In this document: piece after piece, positions 32,128-44,907 of the stretch
How positions within the stretch are numbered: the stretch's first letter is position 1
Layout of the letters: each line of letters starts with the position of its first letter
Assembly (NCBI GenBank): GCA_015680685.1
Contig: MNCI01001024.1
Location: 87,577-151,576, forward strand
DNA from: Gnetum montanum
Taxonomy: Eukaryota; Streptophyta; Gnetopsida; Gnetales; Gnetaceae
Reading direction: 5' to 3'
Length of the DNA stretch: 64,000 bases
Notes under the pieces: generated by a model
What the model saw: only the letters and a program-made list of their open reading frames with translations
What the model was told of the DNA's origin: nothing
The model's database searches: none
Made by a program: the position numbers and the translations under genes

Positions 32128-33655
32128 GATGTTTGGAGAAGTGGCCTAAGAGACATTAAAAAAGAATATGAAACACCATGATGAACATGGAATCAACACC
32201 ATTTGTTAGTGCCTAATTAGATAATGCTTCATTATACTTGAGAGTGCCAAGAGAATGAGGTATTGGTAGGGAACAGGTTAGGGAGCTGGCTCAAGGAAAA
32301 ATGGATGAAGACGATAATTGTAGGATGCCACACCACAATGGCTTATCACCAAATCATGATCCCTCATCGAAGTGCTTATGAGGGAGTCAGCATGTAGAGG
32401 TGGCTTACCCTTTGGTTTTTGACCTCTTGTCAAAGTGTTTGTGAGATGGTTGATCCAAGGCCAGACCAGTTGTGAAACAAAAACTATGCCATTTGACTTG
32501 GGCACTTCATTCATCCCATTTTCTTTTCTCCTTTTTTTCTTTATTTTTTTATTCTTCTTTTTCTTTACTTTCTTTCCTTTTTTTTTCTTTTTTTTTCACT
32601 TTTTTTTCTTTTGTATTTTCCGGTGAACTATGTGCCACATTTTCTTAGAGGCAACCATGTCACATCTTTATGATAGGTGTTTTCTCCCCAGGATGAGTTG
32701 TGTTATATTTGTTTTGGGCTTTGGCCAGCCCACAAAGGCTCCCCATGGGATGAGTTGCATTATGTCCATCATGGGTTTAGTGGCTAGCTATAAGAAAGGG
32801 TTTCATATGCATTGAGGAAGCTTGCAAGGGAGATTGCAAGATCAAGAGTTAGAGGTTAGTTTGGCTGAGGGGATAGCAGGGATGTGCACTCTTAAGTAGC
32901 TAGGTGAGCCAAAGAAGACACATCAAAACAATGTAGTGCCTTGCCATTGTGATGAAACACACCCTTGAATGGTGCCACCTAGGCTTCATCCTGCAAACAC
33001 AACATAGAGAAAACAAGAAAAAAACCCACCATGTGAGATGAGGATGAAGTCCAATTTGCTTGGGGCATTGCAAGGGCTACAAGTGTTGTGTCAATTACAT
33101 GCAATGTCCAAAGCAAGAAGGCTAGTATAGGCATTAGTGGTGGTAGGCTAGAAAACTCTAGCAGCCACACTAAAAGTGAGCACTCAAGTGGCTAGGAGCA
33201 ATGGTGATGCAGGTGCTCAAGAGTTTTCATTGAAGAAAGGAGCCAGGAAACCCAGCAACATGGCAGAGAATCATGCTACTAGATGTTCTTCCAGGCTCAA
33301 GCAATGGTAAGGGCCGAAGGATGGTAGTGTTATGGCTAGGCAATAGGACTACTAGGACTCTAGCAAATGTTGCTGACAGTGAGAGCTATGGCCAAAATGA
33401 TTAGCAGTGGTGGTGGTAGCTCTAGAAAGTTAGTAAGATGTCAAATGACATCTTTGGAAGATCAGCAAGATGCTAGGGATAGTGATGCTAAAAATGTCCC
33501 AGAGGATTTTTCCTTGATGATGTGAACTTCATTCTAGAACTACAACACCCCATCCCATTCTACCCAAGATGTGTGGGTACGCGGTAGAAGATGGAAGATT
33601 GAAAGTATTCTCAGTTGCTTGTTCATAGAACTATGTATGTTGAACTGTAGGCTCT
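32128..33655 (-). other. Element A 3' untranslated region, no gene seen
   Basis: No coding homology. A pyrimidine-rich (T-rich plus strand) tract lies at 32518-32622. Repeated 'catgggatgagttgcattatg' and 'cccaggatgagttgtgttat' phrases occur at 32690-32765. Small open frames through the T tract are low-complexity artefacts. Confidence 0.6.
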
Positions 33656-33990
33656 AAACTGAAAACCTAGTTTTAGGTCTTATTAGATCACTTATTATGC
33701 TAGATTAAGGTCCTAGCAGACCATGTTCCTAGTTTAAGGTCTAGGCAGATCATGCTATGCTAGTGTAAGATCCTAACAGACCATTGTGCTAGTTTAACAT
33801 TGTAGCAAATGGTGGATGGTCAATTTAAGATCATAGAAGACCATGATATGGATTCCAATTTAATGTCATATCCCAAGGACATTCTGTGCCAATTTAACAT
33901 CATAGTACATAATCTGTGCTAGTTTAAAATCATAGTGGATGTTCTATGCCAGTTTAACGTCATAGTGGATGGTCTGCTTACCTTGCTTTT
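33656..33990 (-). repeat. Tandem 'gctagtttaagatcatagcaga' repeat after A's integrase
   Basis: About ten units of roughly 30-35 bases share 'agtttaa(c/g)(a/g)tcatag' and 'gaccatg'. On the minus strand they read as a TTAAACTAGCA type, like C's TAAACTGGCA units at 24940-25285. They hold the same position, just 3' of integrase. Confidence 0.8.
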
Positions 33991-34019
33991 ATTGTTGATG
34001 TGATACTACTTGTCTTTTG

Positions 34020-37000
34020 TAGTACATTTTCAAGTATGAGTGGTTAACATGATTAGTAAATTCATTTCCATCTAGATCAGCAAGCTTGAAGGCTCCATTG
34101 TCATATGCTTTAGTGATCAAGAAACGCCCTTTCCAGTTGGCTGAGAATTTGTTCACGGGCTTGAAAATGACCTTGAGGACTAGGTCCCCTTTCTTGATTA
34201 GGTGTTGATGCTAATTGTGGTAGTTCTTTTGCAATTGCTTCTCTTATTACCACTTGATGTGATCAAGTGTTTGCATGTGCTCCTCCTCTATAGAGTCGAT
34301 GATGGTTCTCAACTCGTTGTTCTAAATCTCATCAATGAAGTTTGAGAGGATCATGCGGAGTGATGGGACTTGCAATTCAAGAGGCAACACTACTTTATAT
34401 CTATACACAAGACTATGATGTTTTACCTATCATAGTTCTACATGTCGTGTGGTAGGCCCATAGTGTGTAAACTAGTTGTTCATGCCATTGTTGCTTGCTA
34501 TTATTAAGCATCCTCTTTCAAAGATTGATGATGACCTTGTTCGTAGCCTCCACTTGAGCATTCACTTGAGGGTAGTACGGTGATAAAAAAGAGTGCTTAA
34601 TGCCAAGGTTTTCATAGAAGGCTTTAGTTTCTACACTACTAAATTGTGGCCCATTTTCTATCACTATAGTCATGGGGAGACAAAATTAGGTCACTATCTT
34701 TTCAAGAATGAACTTGCAAACTTGCTGTAATGTTGTCTTCCTAAGGGGAATAGCTTCAAACCACTTTGTGAAATACTTAGTTGTAGTAATGGTGAAGCTA
34801 CATCATCTTAAAGAATTAGGTGATATAGGCCCTATGATGTCCAACCCCCAACATTGAAATGGTCACGTGATCTACTTAGTATGAAATTCAGTAGGTGACA
34901 CATGCATTAGGTTCCCATGCCACTGACACATGACACATGTCCTAACCTTGGAGATGTAGTTGCACTCCATGTAAGGCTAGTAATAGCCTAGACATATGAT
35001 TTTTTCTCCCATTTCCCTAGGAGCTATATGACCCCCACATAATCCTACATGCACTTGGTCAATGATCTTTTGTGCTTCATTGCCGCTAATGCAAGTTAAC
35101 AATATTCTATCATAAGATCAATGACATAAGCTACTGTCACCTATGAGGATGTACTACCATGATCATTTTCATACTGCATCTTTTTGGGAAAATGTTAAGT
35201 TTTGTGGGGGCTCTCCCTATTGGAGGTATGCTTTAATATCATCATACCACTCTTGGGCATGAGCTGTACTTATGGATGTGATGCTTGTTACATGAGTATA
35301 AGTTTACTGCAATCCATTATTGAAGTAGGAAAAGTGGAAAACATGTTTGATGCTATGCTTAAGGCTAAAGTAGCTAGTGTGTTAGCTATGAAATTTTCAT
35401 TGTAGGGGATATGTTGGACACCTATGGTTGAAAATTGTTTAAGAAATTGTTTTGCCAAATCATAGTAAGGTTGTAGATGTTATTCCTTACAAGTGTACAC
35501 ATTTGTGACTTGGTTAATAACTAGTTGCAAATCACCTTAGACTACTATGTTTTAGATTCCTAACTCTTGAGATGCTAAGATGCCTCTAAGTAGACCTTTG
35601 TACTCTACCATGTTATTTGTACAAAGAAATACAAAGTGATGTGCAAAGGATTGGATCACCCCAGAGGGGAATATGATAACGGTAGTGGCACTACCACCTT
35701 GTGTGGTCAAAGCACTATCAAAGTGCAAAATGGCCTCAAAATCTGCAAGTACTTGGGTTATACTATTGACATGCTCATTCGGGAATTCTAGATCTATCAT
35801 TACCTGATTATCTATGGGTGAAGTCATGAGTTATGCAACTATTGCTTGACCTTTTGTGGATTCTTGCACTATGTAGTGTAGGTTAAACTCTGCGGTTATT
35901 ACCTTCCACCTTTCTATTATACTACTTTCATATATGTTTTTTGTAATAGCCCTAAGTACATTGCTCTTGCAGATGATACTAACTTGATTGTAGAAAAGGT
36001 AGTGTCTCCACTTTTTAAGCACAAAGACTAAGGTGAGACAATTTTTCTCCACATTGTTATACTTTACCTTGTGTGCTACGAATGCATGAATTAAGTAGTA
36101 ATTAGAAACCTCTGAGCCATCATCTCATTTTTGACAAAGCAAGGAAGTAATGGATATGTCTGAGGTTATAAGGTAAATGTAAAAGTGTTTATCTCTTTGC
36201 GGAGGATAGACTATTGGAAGTTGAGCTAGCTCCTTTTTCAGGTTGTCAAATGTCTCTTAGCATTGAGTTGTCCACTCAAGGTTGATCCCCTTTTTAAGCA
36301 AATGTTGCATTAGTTGTAACTTATTAGTCAACCTTGCAATAAACCTACATATGAATTGTATCCTACCTTGTAACCTACATAACTCTTTAAGGTTTTCTTG
36401 TAACGCCATGTTGGTGATAGCCTTGATCTTGTTGGGGCCTACATGTATTCTTTCTTTTGATCTCAAAAAGTCTAACATGCAACTAGTTTTGATGACAAAG
36501 ACATACTTTTTGGAATTAAGCCTAAGGTCATGTCTATGGTAATGTTTGAGGACATGGTCCAAGTCATTCGCGTGGTCATGAGCCATTTTGGACTTAACCG
36601 CTATATCGTCAATGTAGTCATTAAGAAGTTCTAATAAATAGTCACTAAAGATGTATGTAATTGCATGTTGATATGTTGCTCTGGTGTTCTTTAGTCCAAA
36701 CATCATCATTGTATAAAAAAATGTACCCTAGGGGGTCAGTAGTGGTAAGTTGATGCTCTAGGTTAATGCAAATTTGGTTGTACCTTGAGAACCCATCCAT
36801 GAAGGATAACAATGCATAATTTGCCATAGTATCGATGAGTTGGCCAATACTAGGCAATGAAAAATCATCTTTAATAATTGCCTTTTTTAGGTCCTAGAAT
36901 TCTATGCAAATGCATGTACTTCTATTTTTCTTAGGGACAACTATGATGTTTGAAACCCAGTTTGCATAGTCAACTGCCCAAATGAAATTAGCTTTCTAAA

Positions 37001-37290
37001 GCTTAGTGATCTCATTGCAAATGGCCAACGTGACCTCAAGCTTAATTTTATGATCCTTTTGTTTAACTGGTTTAATGCATGGATCTAGGATAATGTTATG
37101 CTATATTATACATGGGTCTAAGCCTAACATGTCCTTGTAAGACCATGTGAATGTATTGACATTGTTACTAAGGACTTTAAAGATGATTTTTTGGATTTGA
37201 GGCTCTAGTAAGAAGCTAAGTTTCAATGTTTTTGTCTTCCTATTGCATGTTGTTACAAGAAATTCTATGAGGGGATCCTTGGTCATGTCA
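34020..37290 (-). pseudogene. Element A pol: RT, two RNase H domains, integrase
   Basis: Order on the minus strand: an N-terminal linker at 37101-37286 ('NVNTFTWSYKDMLGLDP'), then RT at 36257-37060. RT has 'ALLSFMDGFSRYNQI', 'MMFGLKNTRATYQHA' and 'YIDDIAVKSK' (YIDD in place of YVDD). RNase H is at 35831-36180. The second, archaeal-like RNase H is at 35370-35780 ('NMVEYKGLLRGI', 'GDLQLVINQV'). Integrase is at 34020-35120: zinc-binding 'HVGLCGGH' and 'CVMCQWH', core 'WGLDIIGP', 'ENGPQFSS' (the second catalytic Asp appears as Glu) and VEATNK. Every domain has a counterpart in C's pol, with many more stops and frameshifts. It is dead, and older than C's copy. Confidence 0.88.
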
Positions 37291-37299
37291 CCTACTTCT

Positions 37300-38110
37300 A
37301 AGTCTAGAGCTCGGACTAGATGTTCTGGCTAATCTAGTGACATCTCCATGGATACTATGTTGGCGTCATAGGTAAGCGGCTCAAAGTCCAAAATTTTTGT
37401 GTTTATGTATCTCATGAGTTTTCCATAAGGTCCAGTGAAGGCTAAGGATGAATGAAGACTCTCGTATGTGTTCATTTTTCAAAAGATCCTACAAATTAAC
37501 TAGAAAAATGTTAAGCGGCACTTGTTTTAATAAATAAAAATGCATAAAATAAGGAAAACAATGCTATGAGAATTAACTATGCAGTATCTAAAGTGATTTA
37601 TTTATGTATATTGTATTATTTTTTGTGTTCTTTCTTCTAGCCTCGATTGATCAGAAAATTGCTAGTTTAAGATCATAGCGGACCATAGGCTATGTGTGGG
37701 GTGTAAGTTTAAGCAAAGCTTGAAATGTTTGAAACATGGGATCAAGTTGAATGTTTATCGAGCAAGTAGAAAATGCAAAAAAATTTCTAATTGTAAGAAG
37801 CTGAAAAAGTTAGAAAATTTTTCTAACTTTGGGTGTTATGCTACGCGAGACATGGGATGTTTTGCGTTATGTGTAGGACATGGAGCGTCCCACATTATGC
37901 ATGGGACATAGGACATCCCAAGAGGGTGACATGTCATTTGACCTTGAAGGGTATAAATAGAGGTTTTATCCATAGTAAACTTGTCATTTTCACTATTAGA
38001 GCCAACAATCATCCAAGCATAGTGTGGCCAAGGCAGAGTGTAGCATCCATAGAGGAAAGCTAGAGCATGACAATAGGAGAGCTAGAGTGTGACAATAAGA
38101 AGATGGCATG
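37300..38110. other. Element A spacer between RT and the antisense gene
   Basis: No clear coding region. A single 'gctagtttaagatcatagcg' unit of the pol-flanking repeat sits near 37663. A cluster of 'catgggatgt', 'gacatggagcgtccca' and 'catgggacataggacatccc' half-palindromes lies at 37848-37925. It resumes at 38515-38695 as 'cccatgtttcat' and 'tgtcccatgccaagggac'. Confidence 0.55.
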
Positions 38111-38112
38111 TA

Positions 38113-41100
38113 GGAGTGAGCATAGAGACCTTGGCTTTGTCAACGTTGATGAAGGTGAGCGCACCCTATGGTGTCTTTCCAAGGCATGCATTGAGGAGTG
38201 CCAAGAGATGCCATTTTCCAAGTAGGCCATCATGCTAAACTCATGGTTTTTGATTCCTCCCTACTTCTTATGCATTTAGGCTTTGAGTTTTGGAGGTTTG
38301 AAAGGAAATTTTCCATGGGCAGGGACCACCATCACTGCCATGACCATTGTGCCATGGCTAGGAAGGGAGTGCATTCCATGGATATTGCTTTCCTCCTTTT
38401 TCTTTTATTTGGAGAAAGGATTAGGGGGCGTCTTGGACCATAGTGCTAGGTAATGGTTTTGCCAAGGGTTTCTAAGAATTCAGCGCCAAGGGATGGGTTG
38501 AGATTTTCTGTAACACTCCACATCGTGGGATAGAATAGGGGTTTTACATGTACCATTAACATAGCACATTAGAAGGGTTTTGGGTGCCCTATGTCCCATG
38601 TTTCATAACAAGGGTTTCCTGCATGTCCTGCACTATAGGATGGGATAGGGTTTTCTATGTGTCCCATGCCAAGGGACAAGACTTGGCTAAGGCCATGGTT
38701 GTCAAGCTCTAGGCATCCCTAAGAGTGTGATAAAAGGATAAAAAAGCTTTTGGCATTACTACATTCAAAGTTTGAAAAATTTTTCATGTTCTTCCATTAT
38801 CATGCTCCCAGGGAGCATAACAAACACTTGGAAAATTTTTGCAACTTTTTTTTTGGCAACTCTGTAGTTGTCATGCTCCCTTAGAGCATGACTAACACTT
38901 AGAAAAATTTTCAATTTTTTTTACATCTAAGATTATCATGCTCCCTATGAGTGTGACAAATAGTTAGAAAAAATTTCAAAATTTTTTACCAGTCTACAAT
39001 TGTCACGTTCTCTGGGAGCGTGACAAGTACTTAGAAAAATTTTCAAAATTTTTTCCAGTTGTTCCACTATCATCACACTCCTTAGCAGCATGACAAACAC
39101 TTAGAGAAAAAATTACTTGGAAAATGTCATGCTCTGTAGGGAGCATGACCAATTGTTAAATTTCTTTTGAGTTTTTTCTTAATATTGTAACATTCAAAAA
39201 ACCTGTGAACATTAGTTTTTTTATATTATTTTATGCATTGCTTATCTATTACTTTTGTTATTTTTGTTACCCTTTTCCAATACTGATGCTTTTGTTACTG
39301 CGGTATTGCAAGGTCTTGCTGAAACTTGCCCTTATTATGGTTGAACTAGTGGGGATCTTGTGTTGTATGAGTCATCCCATGTCAAATGTCCCTCCACACC
39401 ACATGCACACATAGGATACTAGGTAGTCTAGTTTCAAGAGGGTGCATACGAATTCTTAGAATTCCTATTTCACCACTTTAGTGTGATCATATGATCACAC
39501 TTGTCCATTGAAGCAGTAGGTTTCCTGCTTGAGAAATTTCTACGTAGGGCAAACTAGGGCATCTTAAAGTTCATGTCAAATCAACCTACTAAAGGTGAAG
39601 TGGTAGGGAGCTTGAGCCAACATCCAAGAGGCCTCAGGCTATTTTGTTGGATATGGGAGATGCTCGAGTTCTAGTGTTATCATAAATACAACACTATATT
39701 CTTTGCCCGTCAGGTGGGCATGACCTTCTAGAACCCACCTAGAATAGTTCACTGCACTAGAGGGTGAGCCCTATTGTGATTTTTTTACCTATTATATCAT
39801 GACTTAGAATGATTACTACTTTTTTTCTTATTGTCAAATTTTCTATTGATGAAAACAACCTTCATGATGGAGAAGGGATATTAGCCCTAGTTTAAATAGC
39901 CTTACAAGAGTTCTCATATGCCAAGAACATGTGTGTTGGCATCATAGGAAAAATTGGGGTAGATATGATGGATTACCTTACTAGATACTCCAAATATTAT
40001 GTGAAGTGCCAAGACCTCAGCTAGTTGGATATTGAGTGGACATCTCGGATACCCAATGTAGAAGAAGTTTCAATCCCAATATCACCATTCCCCACACCGT
40101 TTATGCCATGTAAGTTATATCATCCATTTATTATCATTCATTTTTGATTTTTACATTTTCATTATGTTTTTGATTCTACTTTTATTTACTACAACCATAG
40201 CCAAGTCCCAAGGATGTCACAGTGATTATCTCATGATTCACTAAGGCCAATCTTCTTTACAAGTATGACAAGGTTGATAGTTCGTAGTGCTAGTTGTGCC
40301 ATGAGGCCCCAGTAAGGATAACCCAAAATCTTCAACAAGCTGGGCTCCTAGACCTATTCTTGGCCATGAACCCAAGCATCCCAATTGCAAAGATGATTGC
40401 CTTTGTCGACTCTTTCATGAAGAGTGTTGACCATTTCCACACATGGGTTCACAATGTGTAGGTGGTCTTTGAGATCACAGATGACCTCTTTTCAAACCTC
40501 TTTGGTGTTCCCTCTAAAGGTTTACCTATAGGTGAGAAGAATAACAAGGAGTTAAATCACAGAGGGAACATTGAAGAGTGGCTGGACACTAAGAAAGGCT
40601 ACAAGGGTATACCCATGAAGTAGGTAAAATTGTTGATGGCCCAACACCTCTATTCCATCTTTCAGGCTCATGCATTTCCTAAGCTACTTTCCCAAAGAAA
40701 ATGTCCTTAAGGTAGAGCAGGCTTGGGTTATGAGGGATGTAATAGATGAAGGGATACAATACAATTAGGCCAAATACTTTGTTGATGGCTTGCAAGCCAA
40801 AATAATCAAACTTCACTGCAATCTTGAGGCATGGTCTCATGTACATTTTTCCTTCTTTGTAGCATGCCTATGAAGGTTTGTGGAATTCCTAGTGATTTGT
40901 GAGAATGGACTATGGATGGTGCAAGATTGCACCCAAATATCCAAGCGATGAATCCAACATTTATTTCATAAGATATGCTCATAGTACCCCCTAGAGGCTA
41001 TTGGTGAGTCCTTTTTAGTGATCACCAAGGGCCACATGGGGCCATCCTACCATGTGCTTGATAGTACTTGAGAGGCTCCTCCCATCAACATAGGAAACAT

Positions 41101-42640
41101 AGTGAGGGGGACATGACTTATCACTGAGATGGTGAGATTGATGATGTAGATCAAGAAGCCTCACCCCACAGAGGAGCTCATGCAGGAATTTGAGGAAAGG
41201 GGCAAGAAGCTACGCTTTAGACTTAACAACACACAATGAGAGTTTGGTAATAAGTATACATTATTTAGTATATTTTCTTTTTTCCTTTATATATATTATT
41301 ACTTTTTGGAGAAATTATCTAACTTAGGTTTGTGCAACATAGGCAAGGAGGCCCTTTCCATAGAAGAGGAGCCCTTAGAGGAGGATGTCCCTCAGCCCAA
41401 GGGACATATGGTAGATGAATATTTTGTCAATGTTTTGAGGTAGCTCGAAGAGAAGGGGCTACAATTTGAGGATGGTGAGTTTGATCACTTATTTCAAGGC
41501 ATGAAAATGGGAAATCCCCTTGCTCTCACCCCTAAGGGTTTACTAGATAGGGGCTTTGCACTACCATTTTCATTATGCTTCATCTTCTTCTTCTTTCTTT
41601 TTTTTTTACATCATTTTTATATTTTTATGTTTTGTTTTAACAAGCCTGACATGCTTTGTCTTATAGCAGCTGATGCTTCTGCTAAGCATCCTAAATCTAC
41701 ATCCACTTTCCGCTCACAACTGTGGGTAGAAACTCTAGACAAGTTTGTCTTCATGCAAGGCATAGTGGATGACATGATTGACTATCTAAAATAAATAGAT
41801 CCTAAGATAGGTATGTTTGTGTTGTTTTTCTTTTTCCTTTTTTTTTCTTTTGCTATGTATTTTTCTTGCAACTAATGTTTCCCCTTTTTTATGTAATAGG
41901 CTCACAACTCAAGTGGGACTTGTGAAGGGCGATCCAAGTTGATGTGGTACTGAGTTTCCTATTAAGATAGAACAAGTGCCTCTTTATATATATGATGAGG
42001 CAAACAAGTACACATTGCACTTGGCATGATCATTATGGGAGTGTAGGCACGTGAATGAGGAGCTCTAGAAAAAAGTACAAGAACTCTGGGAGCATAAGGT
42101 GAACTAGGCAGCTCAACTGGAAGATTTGTAGTAGTGGTATGTCTTCTTGGTAGCCCACGATATATTAGATGACAACTAGATATGGTTAAAATTGACTACG
42201 CTAGGTATTGGTTGGCCATTAGGGGCAAGAATGAGGTTACTCATGAGGTTATTGAGTAGCACTTGTAGATGGACCTCTTGGCTCAGAAGAGCCAAGACTA
42301 GAAGGATTATAGCACCAAATTATATGAGTGGGGATAGAATCAAAAAACCAGAAGTACCATTACAAGATTGAATGTATAGCCTATTGTAAGAAATACAAGA
42401 ATGAGTTTGTGGAGTGCCAATGTCACGACATATCCCTTAACACCATCGGTGTAACATAGGCTTATAAAAGGTTTGCAAAACATTTGGTGGTTAGTGAGTT
42501 CCCAGGGAGGGAAATTGTTGTTCCTTCCAGAGAGGTTATATCTACCACATTTTCTCTAGTGCCATCCATATGGATAGCCATGGAGAAAGGGAAAACCCTT
42601 GTAGGCGTTGATTTGGGAGAGGAGGATTGCTAGTTTAAGG
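38113..42640 (+). pseudogene. Antisense accessory gene of element A: FCP1/NLI-like domain plus PF20167-like domain
   Basis: This is the same gene as C's at 10796-13900, on the strand opposite to pol. A possible exon 1 is 38113-38153 (weak). The FCP1/NLI-like part lies in about 39330-39790: 'LALIMVELVGIL', 'FQEGAYEFLEFLFHHFSVII', 'SHLSIEAVGFLLEKF' and 'NTIFFARQVG'. Each aligns with C's 'VVELVGVL', 'REGACEFLAF..SFKLVI', 'SHLSELVAWSVLEAM' and 'NTLFLAPRV'. The next exon is about 39840-40109 (donor GTAAGTT, 'KCQDLS.LDIEW'). Exon 40201-41246 (acceptor ACCATAG) has 'DLFSNLFGVPSKG', 'IEEWLDTKKGYKGIPMK' and 'AWSHVHFSFFVACL'. Further exons are about 41327/41342-41474 (acidic), 41670-41810 and 41900-42640 (Glu/Lys-rich, coiled coil likely). 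Many stops. Function unknown. Confidence 0.7.
38762..39165. repeat. 'TCATGCTCC...GGAGCATGA' palindrome repeats, probable intron 1 of A's antisense gene
   Basis: Six units, at about 38800, 38868, 38935, 39000, 39075 and 39128. Each has an inverted pair such as 'tcatgctccc' / 'gggagcatga', and most are followed by 'acacttagaaaaattttc'. The same inverted pair plus 'aacacttagaaaatttttgc' unit occurs in A's own LTR (31345-31460, 47970-48080). Confidence 0.8.
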
Positions 42641-42775
42641 TCATTTTGGGTCATTGCTAGTTTAAGGCCATTTTGGGCCATTGCTAGTTTAAAGCCATTT
42701 TAGGCCCCACTTCTTCTTTTGTTTGTTTTTTTCTCTTTTTTTGTTTTTATTTTTTTTTTGTGACTAAATGAAACC
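42625..42775. repeat. Pol-flanking repeat units and T-rich tract
   Basis: Three units of 'gctagtttaaggccattttg' at 42628-42700 are followed by a T-rich tract to 42765. The first element type also lies just outside integrase (33656-33990) and once near 37663. It therefore brackets both pol and the antisense gene. Confidence 0.7.
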
Positions 42776-43156
42776 ATAGCTAATTCAAGAAGCAAAAATA
42801 ACACAAATTAAAACTATACAGACAAAAGGGGCTAAAGACAAGTTAGATGGGCAAGCAAGTTAGGGACATGCCTTAATTGTGTATATGTTTCCTAACTCGA
42901 TGTGGGTTAGGCGATGTGTCAGGCCTAGAAGGCACCAGGCAGTACTCCCCTAGGCCATCATCTATCATACAAAAGGTAATTCCATCCATAGATCTTCCTC
43001 ATGGATGCCACTCATTTTGCTTGGTTCATCAACTGAACAACATCAACTTTCATTGTAAATAAGTGGTGTGTGTTCGAAGATTTCTACCTCTGACACTTGA
43101 TTAGTGTCTACATTGTTGATGGTATGAGGGGCTATGTTGTTACCAAAGATCACCAC

Positions 43157-44032
43157 TTATCCACCCTCATAAGATAAGTGGATCTCTTGGTGGATTGGTG
43201 AAGAGAAAACCCTTAGTAGGGCTAACCAAGATCTCTCTAAGATTAGGTTGAATCTGGGCATCTCTTCAACCATGATGAACTCTACATTAGTGGGAAATTT
43301 CTCTCTTTCCATGAAATCAATTGTGATTGTTCCCTTGATAACCACACATGTTTTATTGAAATACTTTAAACATGTTGTTGTTGTTGGCTTGATTTGATCC
43401 ACCAGGCCAAGCTTATTGACAATGGGGAATAGGATAACATTGGTTGTTGCCCCATCATCGACATGCACCCTATGAATCTTATACTAATCCATGAAAATTG
43501 TTATGAACATGGGTGTTGTAGTTACTTGACCCTTATCAAGGTCAACTTTGAGTGCTTCATCACAAAATGTCAAAAGTATTGACCATGGTTCTTTAGTTGC
43601 AGGTAGGATCATTACAGCATGGATAGCCTTTTCCTCTACTAGAATGTCTTCCTTAATAGGAATGGATGTCAACATGTGAACCAATGCTTCAAGATGGGCA
43701 AGAGAGGTCATAATTAGATAGTATAGGATCAAAGTTGTATTCTTTTATTTTAGAGCCTACTTGACCTATGCGAGTGCATCTACAAAATATTTTCCACCAT
43801 CTAGTTGTTTAGTGGTCTTTATCTCCTCCATGAATCCTAAGAGATAGATTTCCCAAGGAGGAGAAGATTTGGCTTTTGGTTGAATAGTGGGCCTTTGAGC
43901 TTTAGCGGTTACTTGTTGTGTGTGCTTGTCTATGTTGGTGGCCTTAGATGATAAGGCCATGAGAATGGCTAACAAGGGGGTAGGCTTAGGGGAACCTAGT
44001 TCAGTGTGTTCCCTAGCCATCTTGTCAGCCAA
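43157..44032 (-). pseudogene. Element A protease region (gag-pol spacer and aspartic protease)
   Basis: On the minus strand, 43157-43468 carries 'VHVDDGATTNVILFPIVNKL' (DDGAT where DSGA(T/S) is usual). It continues with 'RFNLILERSWLALLRVFSSP' (ILGRPWL-like flap) and 'IHQEIHLSYEGG', the order seen in Tat protease. 43484-43732 and 43766-44032 are the upstream spacer. The Asp is kept but the following Ser is replaced. It would process the polyprotein. It lies downstream of gag and is separated from RT by the antisense gene. Confidence 0.75.
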
Positions 44033-44378
44033 ATTCTCATCAAGTCTCTTTGGATAGGTAGGTCATGATGTAATCCCCTCCACCGGACCTTGGGCCAATG
44101 AGGGATTCACACATTTTGGCACCCTTATGACAAAAGGTGTCTAGGTCATTGCCATAATGTGTTGTGGGGCTCTAACCATGAAGGATGTTACTAGTGCTTG
44201 AGGTGGTGCTTTAATGATGAAGGGGACCTATAGCCTAGTTGATGCTGAGTCTTCAATCTCACTAGAAGGCACATGGACCACAAATGATTCATGTATTGGA
44301 TCTGCATCATCATCAACGCTGATAGCATTAGTGATATATCCTACACTACTAGATTTTAATGGTCCTTATAGACATTCN

Positions 44379-44906
44379 TGCTATGTCAACCACCATGGTG
44401 ATTATGGCTAATGAGGCTAAGCCCAATAGCAACAACAAGTAAGCAGCTAAGGCACCTAAGGCCATGGCCAACAACAACAAAACATTGGGTTTTGGCAACA
44501 TCGGAACCAACCAATCCACATCACCAGTGGCCACAGGGAAAGCTTCCCCAAGGCCAAACTTAGAGCACAAGGATTGCCCAAAATATACCCCTTTGCTGAT
44601 CAAGCCATTAGAACTTTTGGATCAACTGCTTAGTGCTGGTTACATTCAACACAATCAAATGTTAGAGGATGCTTGTAAATGACATGAGAGGTACTACAAG
44701 GTCCTTCAAGAACCCTCTATGACTATGCCAAATGAGCCTTTGGTACCCAAAAATTTTAGACTAAACCGATTTTGCAACTACCATTAGTTGCATGACCATG
44801 ACATAGATTATTTCCTAGTGTTGAAGGATGATATCCAATGCATAATCGATCAAGACAAGGTAGTCCTTGATTAAAGTAATCCTATTTGGCTGGAAAACTA
44901 GTCCAT
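44379..44906 (+). pseudogene. Element A gag C-terminal segment, inverted between single Ns
   Basis: Read on the plus strand: 'KASPRPNLEHKDCPKYTPLL', 'LELLDQLLSAGYI' and 'FCNYH..HDHDIDYFLVLKD', then 'IQCIIDQD'. This is the C-terminal gag region of Tat elements, with the C-x2-H...GH-D type motif. Its neighbours, the gag core on the right and protease on the left, are on the minus strand, and this is precisely the segment missing between them. It is bounded by lone Ns at 44378 and 44907. A contig placed in the wrong orientation is the simplest reading. Confidence 0.72.
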
Positions 44907-44907
44907 N

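Noticed and set aside
32435-32626. Phe-rich open frame
   Set aside because: A T-rich low-complexity tract in A's 3' untranslated region.
44214-44411. Short plus-strand frame to the left of the N at 44378
   Set aside because: It crosses the N and is antisense to A's protease spacer. The real plus-strand gag piece begins after 44378.
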